Assembly (NCBI GenBank): GCA_016783565.1
Contig: JADHWI010000004.1
Span: 1 to 64,000 of the forward strand
DNA length: 64,000 nucleotides
Direction of reading: 5' to 3'
From: Kiritimatiellia bacterium
GTDB lineage: Bacteria > Verrucomicrobiota > Kiritimatiellia > UBA8416 > JADHWI01
Made by a program: the position numbers and the translations under genes. Below the pieces are notes generated by a model that did no database searches, was not told the DNA's origin, and saw only the letters and a list, made by a program, of their open reading frames with translations. Shown in pieces: positions 17,727-25,781 of this stretch; positions within the stretch are counted from its first letter, which is position 1; every line of letters starts with the position of its first letter.

Positions 17727-18035
17727 ATTAAACCCTCCAATATGTAGCTAAGTGATCATCGCAAAAAAAAAACTTATCGACAAGGTTTTCGTAAACGTTT
17801 TTGACCTTAAATTATGTACTCCTTTTTTTTGACGATAGCAAGTGGTGACATTGATAATAATAAGCAAGAAACATACCTTTTTCTGGGGTGAAGCACTGAA
17901 GTTGCGAGCTGTGGAGAGAAGGAACGCTAATATATCAAACTCTATTGACTCCGCAGGTGCTGTTCGCTAGAGTCTGCGGTCCCTGTTTTGAAGGAAGTAC
18001 TCTCGCATGAGGCGGGAATTATGGAGGACTCAGAA
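17727..18035. other. Intergenic region between divergent lipoprotein and serC genes
   Basis: 309 bases with no gene. It is AT-rich near the lipoprotein side, with A-runs at about 17763-17772 and T-runs at about 17823-17830. The serC promoter candidate (17945-17973) is reported separately. No other repeat or RNA structure was recognised. Confidence 0.6.
17945..17979 (+). promoter_or_regulatory. Predicted serC promoter with overlapping inverted repeat
   Basis: TTGACT (17945-17950), a 17-base spacer and TAGAGT (17968-17973) form a good sigma-70-type promoter about 60 bases before serC. An inverted repeat CCGCAG (17951-17956) / CTGCGG (17974-17979) brackets the -10 region and could be an operator. 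Confidence 0.5.
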
Positions 18036-19112
18036 ATGGCACGTTGTTATAATTTCTCAGCCGGCCCTGCCGTGCTACCCGTTGATGCTCTGAAGGATGC
18101 CCAGGCGCAATTGTTGGATTATGAAGGCACGGGCATGTCCATTATGGAAAGCAGTCATCGTGGTAAGGCTTATTCCGAGGTACACGAGGAAGCCATTTTA
18201 AATATTCGCGAGCTTATGGAAATTCCCGAGGAGTATTCGGTGTTGTTCGTACAGGGTGGCGCCAGCATGCAGTTCGCCATGATACCCATGAATTTTATGG
18301 GCGAAGGTCAGACCGCCGATTATATCAACTCGGGAGCTTGGGCTAAGAAGGCGATCAAGGAAGGGAAGAATCTGGGCAACGTGAATATTGCGGCAGATTG
18401 CGGGTCGGATATTCCCACGCGGATGCCTGTGGCCGATGAACTGTCTCTCACTGAGGGTGCGGCGTATTTGCATTGTACGTCGAATGAAACGATTTCGGGG
18501 GCTCAGATGAAGGTGTTTCCTGCAACGGATGCACCGCTGATCTGTGATATGTCTTCTGATATTCTGTCGCGCAAGGTGGATGTGTCGAAGTTCGGTATGA
18601 TTTACGCAGGGGCTCAGAAAAACCTCGGGCCGGCTGGTGTCGGTATTGTGATTTTGCGCAAGGACCTGGCCGAGCGGTGCCCTGAGAATGTTCCGACTAT
18701 CTTGAAATATTCGACGCATATCGATGGCAATTCAATGTTCAATACTTGTCCCTGCTTTACGATTTACATGATTATGTTGGTCACGCGTTGGATAAAGAAA
18801 GAGGGGCGTGACAATATCTTTTCCCAGAATGTAGAAAAAGCGGGTCGACTCTATGCGGCAATTGATGGATCTGACTTCTATCGCGGCACCGCGTTACCTG
18901 AGTTTCGCTCCGATATGAACGTCACGTTCCGGTTGCCCACGGAGGAGCTTGAAGCTTTGCTTATTAAGGAAGCTGATGCCGCAGGGCTTAAGGGGCTTAA
19001 GGGGCATCGTTCTGTGGGTGGTTTGCGTGCCTCGATATATAATGCCTTCCCGCCGGAAGGGGTTGACGCGTTAGTCGCGTTTATGAAAGACTTTGAAGCG
19101 CGTAACGGCTGA
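18036..19112 (+). CDS. serC: Phosphoserine aminotransferase
   Basis: 358 residues from the ATG at 18036, where GGAGG lies eight bases upstream; the frame is open to 17988 without a better start. Class V PLP aminotransferase that converts 3-phosphohydroxypyruvate and glutamate to phosphoserine and 2-oxoglutarate in serine synthesis. It also acts in PLP synthesis in some bacteria. Visible family features: N-terminal YNFSAGPAVLP, the phosphate-site MESSHRGKAY, and the PLP-lysine region MIYAGAQKNLGPAGVG. The C-terminus has GHRSVGGLRASIYNAFP. Length is normal for SerC. Cytoplasmic. No serA lies next to it; the tRNA-Arg region follows directly. Confidence 0.97.
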   Translation: MARCYNFSAGPAVLPVDALKDAQAQLLDYEGTGMSIMESSHRGKAYSEVHEEAILNIRELMEIPEEYSVLFVQGGASMQFAMIPMNFMGEGQTADYINSGAWAKKAIKEGKNLGNVNIAADCGSDIPTRMPVADELSLTEGAAYLHCTSNETISGAQMKVFPATDAPLICDMSSDILSRKVDVSKFGMIYAGAQKNLGPAGVGIVILRKDLAERCPENVPTILKYSTHIDGNSMFNTCPCFTIYMIMLVTRWIKKEGRDNIFSQNVEKAGRLYAAIDGSDFYRGTALPEFRSDMNVTFRLPTEELEALLIKEADAAGLKGLKGHRSVGGLRASIYNAFPPEGVDALVAFMKDFEARNG

Positions 19113-19134
19113 GCCCTACGCAATTCAAGCATAT

Positions 19135-19312
19135 GCACCCGTAGCTCAACCTGCCCGCAATGCTTCGCATAGCGATGCAGGCGGGTTGGATAGAGTAATT
19201 TTAACCATATAATATAGAAATGTGCACCCGTAGCTCAACCTGCCCGCAATGCTTCGCATAGCGATGCAGGCGGGTTGGATAGAGTAATTTTAACCATATA
19301 ATATAGAAATGT
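19135..19312 (+). repeat. Two 89-bp tandem repeats of a palindrome-disrupted tRNA-Arg 5' fragment
   Basis: Units 19135-19223 and 19224-19312 are identical. Each starts with the first 15 bases of the adjacent tRNA-Arg (GCACCCGTAGCTCAA). It then has a palindromic insert of about 37 bases with a CCCGC/GCGGG outer stem and a TCGC-ATA-GCGA tip, and resumes with the tRNA bases GGATAGAGT. It ends in about 27 bases of AT-rich sequence including TATAAT. The insert replaces the two bases TC of the D-loop. The copies stop before the anticodon stem, so they are tRNA fragments and not genes. Confidence 0.95.
19275..19302 (+). promoter_or_regulatory. Predicted tRNA-Arg promoter inside the repeat unit
   Basis: TTGGAT (19275-19280), a 16-base spacer and TATAAT (19297-19302) end ten bases before the tRNA. 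The -35-like hexamer is formed by the insert/tRNA junction of the second repeat unit. The same arrangement ends unit 1, where it points at fragment 2. Confidence 0.55.
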
Positions 19313-19389
19313 GCACCCGTAGCTCAATCGGATAGAGTGTCGCCCTCCGGAGGCGAAGGTTGTGGGTTCGAACCCCACCGGGTGTACCA
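19313..19389 (+). tRNA. tRNA-Arg(CCG)
   Basis: 77 bases including an encoded CCA. The cloverleaf folds without gaps: acceptor GCACCCG/CGGGTGT; D stem GCTC/GAGT; anticodon stem TCGCC/GGCGA with loop CTCCGGA, giving anticodon CCG for codon CGG; T arm GTGGG-TTCGAAC-CCCAC. It is immediately preceded by the two disrupted copies and followed after six bases by a GIY-YIG gene. Confidence 0.97.
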
Positions 19390-19395
19390 TTAAAG

Positions 19396-19683
19396 ATGGC
19401 AGATCAGGTTCTCTTCCCTTCTTTCGCTTACACGTATGTTCTATTTCTTTCAAATGGTGAGTGGTACATTGGTTCTACCGATGATCTGCATCGCCGCCTG
19501 AAGCAACATAGAGAGAAGGCCGGTGGGCGCACGACCAGCATGCATGGCTTCGAGTTGGTCTATGCTGAAGCTTGTAGATCGCTTGCTGAAGCGCGCAAAC
19601 GGGAGAAGCAGTTGAAAACGGGTTATGGTCGCGCCTACCTGAATCGACGACTCGCATTTGAACGCGACCTCCAGTCACTTTAA
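19396..19683 (+). CDS. GIY-YIG nuclease-domain protein (UPF0213 type)
   Basis: 95 residues from the ATG at 19396, six bases after the tRNA CCA. A frame extending upstream to 19360 would translate the tRNA and was rejected. The single GIY-YIG domain has [20 protein letters not shown] with the expected Tyr, Gly and Ile residues. It continues with [15 protein letters not shown] and a helix with [13 protein letters not shown]. This matches stand-alone short GIY-YIG proteins related to the UvrC N-terminal domain and homing nucleases. The substrate is unknown. There is no obvious ribosome site, so it may be read through from the tRNA promoter. Confidence 0.88.
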   Translation: MADQVLFPSFAYTYVLFLSNGEWYIGSTDDLHRRLKQHREKAGGRTTSMHGFELVYAEACRSLAEARKREKQLKTGYGRAYLNRRLAFERDLQSL

Positions 19684-19899
19684 GCGTGTGTGATGACGCG
19701 AACGGTTTGGCGCAGGCTATGCTCCACGTTGTCGATGTGTTACTATTCGGTCGGTTGAGGGCTTAAAAGTGGCTTCGGAACACCTTAATGGGTTTTAGAT
19801 GTCTCTTTTAGCCAAAAGATGTCGACATAATGCTATGTGATCCCTTGAAAAGTCCTCCTCGGGGAACTAGTCTTTGTCGTAGTGAAATAGAGATTTGTC

Positions 19900-20343
19900 A
19901 TGATTATGGCTCGGAATAACAGATTGGTGACGGTGACGGCGTTCTGGACGTTGTTGGTCTTTTCTCTTCTGTCGCAAGTGACGGGTCCTTGTTCGGTTCT
20001 TTGCTACGAGTCCGATGGCCGTATTGCGGTTCAGTACAGTTATGACGGTGTTCATTGTGCGCATTCAATGAGTTGCGTAGATAATCAGGAGGCAGCTCTA
20101 CAGGAGTCGGTGAGCGGTGCTCACAGTCACACATGTACGGATATATCCAGCGTTTCTTGTGCCACCGTTAATTCGCAGTATGAGGAGGATCGCGTTGCTG
20201 GTGTTGTCCCGTGGAGCGATATTGCTTCTCGTGGAATACGGTATATGTATCCGTTTGTAAGAACGGGTGTCTCTCTGAGCCAGAATGCAACGGCACCGCC
20301 GTCGCTACTGCTTTCTTCATGTACTGTTGAGATGCTCCTTTGA
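19900..20343 (+). CDS. Exported Cys/His-rich protein, homologue of the metal-efflux-linked protein at 41239
   Basis: 147 residues with an N-terminal hydrophobic signal segment (LVTVTAFWTLLVFSLLS). The motif VLCYESDGRIAVQ, a Cys/His cluster (CAHSMSC) and HSHTCTDISSVSC follow. The pattern VLC-x3-DG-x2-A ... C ... H-x-C-x-D is shared with the first gene of the RND efflux operon at 41239-41682, so the two are probably paralogues of a small periplasmic metal-binding family. No RND genes are adjacent here. The start could also be the ATG at 19906; neither has a strong ribosome site. Function is inferred from Cys/His content and the paralogue's context only. Confidence 0.6.
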   Translation: MIMARNNRLVTVTAFWTLLVFSLLSQVTGPCSVLCYESDGRIAVQYSYDGVHCAHSMSCVDNQEAALQESVSGAHSHTCTDISSVSCATVNSQYEEDRVAGVVPWSDIASRGIRYMYPFVRTGVSLSQNATAPPSLLLSSCTVEMLL

Positions 20344-20466
20344 CGAATCTGTCCTGTTCGATTTGTTGTGATTTTGTTTCGGCTTTACTCCGATAAGATG
20401 GAACCCTGAAAAGAAAAGAATATTGAGATTTTAAGAGACATTTCAGAAAGATAATAATTGAAAGAT

Positions 20467-21591
20467 ATGACGATGATATTAAAGACAAGCAGAATAGGGG
20501 AGCTTGACTCAGTCTCCCTGACAACGCCCGGCTACGCTGAGCATTATATTACCGCTCATCCTAATGGTGATGGCACTTCTTTTTCCATGTTTGAGAATGT
20601 GGCTAAGCAGCTACGGGAAACGAATGCGACGATTATCGGTCAGTATGTTTTCGGTGGTTGTGAGTTCCATGAAGAGGGCATGCAGGCGCTGGAGCGTGCC
20701 TGTGGGCCTGTGACGTGGCCTGTGACGTGGCTACAGGGGGATCAGTGCTCGGGTACGCATCTGACAGGCACGCAGGTTTTTGCTGTATCCGGCGTAGATG
20801 TACAACCCATTCGTATAGATGACCAGGATGTCGGATCTGTGTTCGAACACGAGGGCGTGAAATACTGCATGCTCGGGAATATCCATTCCTCCAGCATGAA
20901 GGCATCCCGGAAAGAGCAGACGCGGGAAACCTTTGAACGGATGGAGGAAACTCTTCGCGCGGTCGGCATGGAGTTTTCCGATATTGTCCGGACATGGATC
21001 TATCTGGACGATCTTCTGGAATGGTATGACGATTTCAACGAGGTGCGGACGCAGTTTTTCAAGGAACGCGGCGTGTTCGAGAAGATGGTTCCGGCGAGTA
21101 CTGGTATCGGGACGTCCAATCATGCGGACCTGGCCCTGGTGACCGGTCTTCTTGCAATTAAGCCTGCTGAAGATTCTGTTACAATACAGGCTGTGCCCTC
21201 GCCGCTTCAGTGTCCTGCTATTGATTATAAGAGTTCCTTCAGTCGGGCTGTAGAGGTAAAGACTCCCAGTCACAAGCGCTTGTACATATCCGGTACGGCC
21301 AGTATTGAACCGGGAGGAGAAACGGTTCATCTGGATGATACCATGAAGCAGGTGGCTCTGACCATGGAGGTCGTTCAAGCCATCCTGGAATCCAGGGGGA
21401 TGGACTGGTCTGACACGACGCGGGCTATTGCGTATTTCAAGGATGACGCCGAAGCCCCCTTGTTGCAGGCGTATTGTCAGGAGAATGATCTACCGCATTT
21501 TCCTGTGGCCATTGCTCATAGCGATGTGTGCCGACACGATCTTCTTTTCGAACTGGAACTGGACGCTATGGTGACCTTCGGCGCAGCCTGA
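20467..21591 (+). CDS. Tandem RidA/YjgF-fold protein, chorismatase-like
   Basis: About 374 residues from the ATG at 20467; a TTG at 20458 is also in frame. Two RidA-type halves are visible. One around 110-215 has ETLRAVGMEFSDIVRTWIYL and ASTGIGTSNHADLAL. The other around 235-370 has RLYISGTASIEPGG and MDWSDTTRAIAYF. Two-domain RidA-superfamily proteins with RTW and PA(S/A)TGIG motifs include the FkbO/Hyg5/XanB2 chorismatases, which hydrolyse chorismate. Whether the catalytic residues are conserved cannot be settled by eye. No signal peptide; cytoplasmic. It converges on the LVIVD gene with six bases between stops. Confidence 0.65.
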   Translation: MTMILKTSRIGELDSVSLTTPGYAEHYITAHPNGDGTSFSMFENVAKQLRETNATIIGQYVFGGCEFHEEGMQALERACGPVTWPVTWLQGDQCSGTHLTGTQVFAVSGVDVQPIRIDDQDVGSVFEHEGVKYCMLGNIHSSSMKASRKEQTRETFERMEETLRAVGMEFSDIVRTWIYLDDLLEWYDDFNEVRTQFFKERGVFEKMVPASTGIGTSNHADLALVTGLLAIKPAEDSVTIQAVPSPLQCPAIDYKSSFSRAVEVKTPSHKRLYISGTASIEPGGETVHLDDTMKQVALTMEVVQAILESRGMDWSDTTRAIAYFKDDAEAPLLQAYCQENDLPHFPVAIAHSDVCRHDLLFELELDAMVTFGAA

Positions 21592-21597
21592 TGTCGC

Positions 21598-23790
21598 TTA
21601 CGGCTGCACGGTGATCATGTAGTAAGCGCGTCCACTGCTCGCTGTGTCGGTGTAGCTGTTGACGGGTGGATCTCCGGAAATATCTGTTGCCAGGATGGTG
21701 AAACCTTCCATGAGGTCGGTCGACTTGTGGATGGTGTAGTGCTTGCCGCTAACGCTGTGCCACTGCACGGCAAAGCCTTCGCCGGTTTTGGCTTCGGGCG
21801 CGATTTGTGCAAAGGTCGAGTCGGGGTCGGTCGGGTTTGTTCCTGCGATGAATTCGTGTATGTTGATCAGTCCGTCACCATCGAAGTCATCGTCGCTCGT
21901 CACATCGGTGATGTTGTCGATGCCGTCGTCCGGATTGGCATCGGCGATTTGCTGCTCCCAACTGTCAGGCATCTGATCCCTGTCGTTGTCCACTGTGGCG
22001 TTCAGGCTTAAAATGGCAATACCAGCTTCCTCTTCTGAGACCAGAACGGTGGATCCCGATACAGCCAGTTGCATTGCATGAACGAGCTTAGTGAATGTTT
22101 CCAGCTCGACCGGCACGGTGGGTGCAAGATTGCTGCTGCGCAACATTGCGTTGCCTCCTGTTGTGAGTGCAATGTCCGCTGACAGGGCGATGGCGCGAGC
22201 ACCTGCGCCTGTTGAGATTGCCTGATCCAGCGCCGGTGCAGAGGGGGTGGAAAGATCAATCCGCAGGCTTCCGGCTTCGTCATCGGCCACATAAACGTTG
22301 CCGGCCGAGACCGTGACGGCCATGGCGGATCCAGAGGTGTTATAGGTTCCGATTACGGTGGGAGCTGCCGTGTTGCTTGTGTCGATGACCAGGAGGCCTG
22401 CGTTGCCTGCGGCGGCCAGGAGAAGGTCGCCTTTGAATGCGAGGTCGAAAACGTGACCGTCGACAGCGCACGTTCCTTTTGGGTCGAGGCCGTTGAAGAT
22501 TTGAATCTGGTGTCCGTCCGAAACCGCCAGAGTGTCTTCCGATGCCGTGATGGTTCTGATGGCGGTTAACGTCGTGTCCAGCGAAGTGGTCAGGGCAGAG
22601 GGCGCTGCCGGGGTGGTTACGTTTACGGCGCTCAGGCCGTAGAGATCGTCGGCGATATATAGAATGTTGCCCATAAGGGCCAAGTCGCGGGCGTTGCCTG
22701 CGGTTGGGCAGCCTCCGATGCGGACGGGTTGTTCCGCGTTGGTGAGATTGTAGATGTTCAGGCCGGCTTCACCCGCCGCAACAAACGCGATGTCTCCCTG
22801 GGTTACGATCTGTGAGGCGCGTGAGCCTTGTTGTATCGCTGAAATTTCCGTAAGGACTGGAGTTGAGATATCAACTACGCGTAGTCCGCCGAAACCTGCG
22901 GCGACGTATGCTGTGAATTCGGAGATTGTCAGCGCGGTTGCGTGACCGCTGAGTGTGATGGGTGCAAGTGGTGCGGGTGATGATGGCGTAGCGATGTTGA
23001 TGGGTTGAACGCCTGTGGCCCCCAGAGCGGCAAAAGCAACGTTCCCTTTTGCGCAGATTTCGTGTGCAGGACCCGCAAGGTTGGTTGTGCCTATGATGGA
23101 GGGTGCATTGAGGTCTGAAACGTTGATCAGTGCGAGCTGGCCCTTTTCGTCAACGAGAAGGATCGTGGTTCCGGACAGGTGGATGTCACGTGCGAAAGGG
23201 AGGCTTTCCACGGAACTCAGTTTGACTGGAGAAGTGGGGTCTGATACGTCGAGAATGAGTAGGCCGAGGTGGTAGTCGAGTACGTAGGCCACGTTGCCTT
23301 GCACGATGATGTCGCGGGCGGGACCCTCGGTGGCGAAGGTTCCTTCCTGCATTGGTGTGGAAGGATTGGTGATGTTAATTAAACGGAGCCCTGCACTACC
23401 ATCAGCCAGAAAGATACGATCGTCGGCAGCGAAAGCAGCGTAGCTGTGCGCGGCCGAGGGGATCGTGCCGACAACTGCGGGTCCTCCGGGGGATGCGAGA
23501 GTTAGAATGTGAACACCGCGCCGCCCGCAGGCGGCAAATGCCCGCCCGCCGTCCATGGAAAGAGATTCAATGCTTCCGACGAGTCGCAGACGATCCAGTA
23601 CGTGTGGGGTGTCAGGTTGGGAAACGTCAAGGATTGAGAGAGTGGGTCCCTCGCCGATGCAAAGGGTAGTTTCTGAGATGGCAATGGCTTGGCTGTACCC
23701 GCCGATGCCACCACCGGTCATACGGAGTTCTGCGTATGCGGGGAGGCAGATGCTGACGGCCAGAAGGATCTTAAGGTGTTTTTTTAGCAT
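21598..23790 (-). CDS. Secreted LVIVD-repeat beta-propeller protein
   Basis: 730 residues from the ATG at 23790, eight bases after GGAG; an upstream in-frame start would bury the signal peptide (LKILLAVSICLPAYA). About twelve LVIVD repeats follow, each with a core like AYVLDYHLGLLILDVSDPTSP. They probably form one or two beta-propellers. Near residue 610 come calcium-binding type-3 repeats (DNDRDQMPDSWEQQ, SDDDFDGDGLINIHEF), then AGTNPTDPDS and a beta tail (WHSVSGKHYTIHKSTDL ... RAYYMITVQP). That tail module also ends the giant protein at 11619. The start overlaps the hydrogenase protease gene by seven bases, so it is probably expressed with the hydrogenase. Role unknown. Confidence 0.85.
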   Translation of the reverse strand: MLKKHLKILLAVSICLPAYAELRMTGGGIGGYSQAIAISETTLCIGEGPTLSILDVSQPDTPHVLDRLRLVGSIESLSMDGGRAFAACGRRGVHILTLASPGGPAVVGTIPSAAHSYAAFAADDRIFLADGSAGLRLINITNPSTPMQEGTFATEGPARDIIVQGNVAYVLDYHLGLLILDVSDPTSPVKLSSVESLPFARDIHLSGTTILLVDEKGQLALINVSDLNAPSIIGTTNLAGPAHEICAKGNVAFAALGATGVQPINIATPSSPAPLAPITLSGHATALTISEFTAYVAAGFGGLRVVDISTPVLTEISAIQQGSRASQIVTQGDIAFVAAGEAGLNIYNLTNAEQPVRIGGCPTAGNARDLALMGNILYIADDLYGLSAVNVTTPAAPSALTTSLDTTLTAIRTITASEDTLAVSDGHQIQIFNGLDPKGTCAVDGHVFDLAFKGDLLLAAAGNAGLLVIDTSNTAAPTVIGTYNTSGSAMAVTVSAGNVYVADDEAGSLRIDLSTPSAPALDQAISTGAGARAIALSADIALTTGGNAMLRSSNLAPTVPVELETFTKLVHAMQLAVSGSTVLVSEEEAGIAILSLNATVDNDRDQMPDSWEQQIADANPDDGIDNITDVTSDDDFDGDGLINIHEFIAGTNPTDPDSTFAQIAPEAKTGEGFAVQWHSVSGKHYTIHKSTDLMEGFTILATDISGDPPVNSYTDTASSGRAYYMITVQP

Positions 23791-24293
23791 GGTGCAGGCT
23801 CCATCGTTATCGTGGGCTTGGTCTGTAGAGGGCTTGTCCAGCAATGGACTGTTCTCATTACGGTTTCGATTACCTTTGGTAGGGCCGCTTTGACAGGGCC
23901 CGAGAGTTTCATCCCGTACTCAAGAGATTTCGGCTCTACTCCGAGAACAGTCATGGGCGGGCATTGATGGGGGGCGGGCATTAATCGCGAAAGTGAGCGC
24001 ATTCCGAGCGTATGAATGGAGGTTGCTGGGCCGTCTTCGCGTACATCATCCGCATCGAGGAGATATATGTCTCCCGGGTTACCCCCGGCCTTGACGGCAT
24101 CAATCAGTAGAACACGATCCGCGTGTTCGAGGTAGTGCATGGCATGGAAGACCGCCGTACCGATGTCGGCTGTTGTGACACCGATCATCGGTTGTTTGGC
24201 CAGTTCGTGCACGGCATGAATGCCCACACCATCATCGCTCAGCAATAAGTTGCCGAGTCCTGCGATCAAAATGGATTGTTTATGTGCGTGCAT
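23784..24293 (-). CDS. [NiFe]-hydrogenase maturation protease
   Basis: 169 residues of the HyaD/HybD/HupD peptidase family. After nickel insertion these enzymes remove the C-terminal tail of the large subunit. Visible: N-terminal GLGNLLLSDDGVGIHAV with the metal-binding Asp/Glu region, VLLIDAVKAGGNPGDIY with the second conserved Asp, and SIHTLGMRSLSRL with the conserved His. Cytoplasmic. The start overlaps the large-subunit gene by 14 bases, as expected for an operon. Beyond residue 145 the tail is longer than in most homologues. Its natural substrate is encoded immediately upstream. Confidence 0.93.
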   Translation of the reverse strand: MHAHKQSILIAGLGNLLLSDDGVGIHAVHELAKQPMIGVTTADIGTAVFHAMHYLEHADRVLLIDAVKAGGNPGDIYLLDADDVREDGPATSIHTLGMRSLSRLMPAPHQCPPMTVLGVEPKSLEYGMKLSGPVKAALPKVIETVMRTVHCWTSPLQTKPTITMEPAPC

Positions 24294-25758
24294 TGTTGGA
24301 TCTCAGGGTGATGGGTGGGGTGAAAGATGTTGAAGGGATGCGAACTACGGTTTTATCTTTGGGGCGCATGACGTGTGTGGCGCAATCCAGGCATGGGTCG
24401 AAGGAGTGAATGACGCGCAGCACTTCGATGGGTTCGTCGATGTTTTCAACAGGGATGCCGATCAATGCCTCTTCAAGGGCGCCGCGCACACCATTGCCGT
24501 CACGGGGTGAGACGTTCCAGCAGGTTGGTGTAATGATCTGGTAGTGTGAAACTTTTTGGTTTGCGATGTCGACCCAGTGGCCCAGTGCGCCTCGTGGTGC
24601 TTCTGTGAGCCCAATGCCGGTGCCTGTCTGTGGCACGGAACAGTGGGTATAGGCGCTGGCGCCGACGGGCAGCGCGTTCAGCCAAACCTGCATGGCATCA
24701 GCGATTTTCAACGCCTCATGGGCGCGGGCGATGTGTCGGTCCATTACGGAGACTCCGCCGGTATAGTCGCCCGTGATCGACATGCGGGCCAGGGGGCCGA
24801 GTTCGTATGGAAGGTTGTCATAGCGCGGTGCCTTGAGCCATGAATACGCTCCGGGTTTGGGGTGTTGTGGTACGGTGTCTCCGCCTGACGGATTCAGATT
24901 GTGCGTGTCTTGATCATACCAGGAATGGGTGACATGTTCCGAGATACCTGCGGTGTTGAGCGGTAGGACATCGCGCGAACCCTTCAGCAAGCGTCCGCGG
25001 TGAAAAAGGAGTTCGGAGCCGGAGTTGTTTTCGCGGTAGACGCCGTAAGAGAGCAGGTTTGCGTGTCCGCGACCGAGAGAATAATATTCGGAATGCAGTG
25101 ATGCCAGTCTCTCTGCATCGGGAATGTAGACATTGGCGATGAAATTACGCAGGTCGCTCAGTATGGTTGCAAAGGCATTTTTTTGGGAACTCTTGGCAAT
25201 CGCTGTGAAACCTCCGCTGATATAGGCGGGGGAGTGCGGCAGGCGACCACCGAATATGGCTCCCATTTCGTGGGCTTTGCGGCGTTTCTCAATGGCGGTA
25301 AGATAGTGGTTGAGAAAAGAGGCGGACTCTCTTTTTCCAATGCGGTTGCCGACGTTCCAGCCTGGGGTCCAAGGGGCCATACCGGGACCGGAGACATAGT
25401 CGAGCAGCGACAGCAGGTAGAAATGAAGAATGTGCGACTCGATGAAACAGGCCCCATGAACCAGATTACGCATCAGGCGCCCTGCGGTTGGGGCGGTGAT
25501 TCCGCAAGCTGCATCCAACCCCAGGACTGCAGCTTGGGCGTGCGAAGTGGGGCATACTCCACAGATGCGTGAAGTGATAATTGCGGCATCGCGTGGGTCT
25601 CGGCCTTCCAGTATCTTTTCGAAGCCTCGAAAAAGCGTGCCGACTGCTTTTGCATCGACGACTTGCTGGGCTCCATTGACCGTGTCTACGGTTACTTCGA
25701 TTTTCAGGTGTCCCTCAATGCGTGTGACCGGGTCGATAGCAGCGATGATCGTTGGCAT
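24280..25758 (-). CDS. Periplasmic [NiFe]-hydrogenase large subunit
   Basis: 492 residues, AAAGG ribosome site. The catalytic subunit of a group 1 hydrogenase, oxidising H2 at a Ni-Fe(CN)2CO centre. Both nickel-ligand motifs are present: SRICGVCPTSHA (L1, near 65) and SFDPCLDCATH (L2, near 452). The 30 or so residues after the L2 His (VMRPKDKTVV ... NART) are the C-terminal extension removed by the protease; here the tail is longer than the common 15. It has no signal of its own and would be exported with the Tat-bearing small subunit. No Hyp accessory genes lie in the window. Confidence 0.96.
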   Translation of the reverse strand: MPTIIAAIDPVTRIEGHLKIEVTVDTVNGAQQVVDAKAVGTLFRGFEKILEGRDPRDAAIITSRICGVCPTSHAQAAVLGLDAACGITAPTAGRLMRNLVHGACFIESHILHFYLLSLLDYVSGPGMAPWTPGWNVGNRIGKRESASFLNHYLTAIEKRRKAHEMGAIFGGRLPHSPAYISGGFTAIAKSSQKNAFATILSDLRNFIANVYIPDAERLASLHSEYYSLGRGHANLLSYGVYRENNSGSELLFHRGRLLKGSRDVLPLNTAGISEHVTHSWYDQDTHNLNPSGGDTVPQHPKPGAYSWLKAPRYDNLPYELGPLARMSITGDYTGGVSVMDRHIARAHEALKIADAMQVWLNALPVGASAYTHCSVPQTGTGIGLTEAPRGALGHWVDIANQKVSHYQIITPTCWNVSPRDGNGVRGALEEALIGIPVENIDEPIEVLRVIHSFDPCLDCATHVMRPKDKTVVRIPSTSFTPPITLRSNNART

Positions 25759-25781
25759 GATATTACCTTTTCTGTGTGGGA

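Noticed and set aside
19135..19312. CRISPR-like interpretation of the 89-bp repeats
   Set aside because: There are no unique spacers between the two identical units and no cas genes; the units are tRNA fragments with an insert.
19235..19453. 72-codon minus-strand ORF covering the tRNA-Arg and repeats
   Set aside because: It is the antisense translation of the tRNA and repeat unit (typical [15 protein letters not shown] artefact) with no ribosome site.
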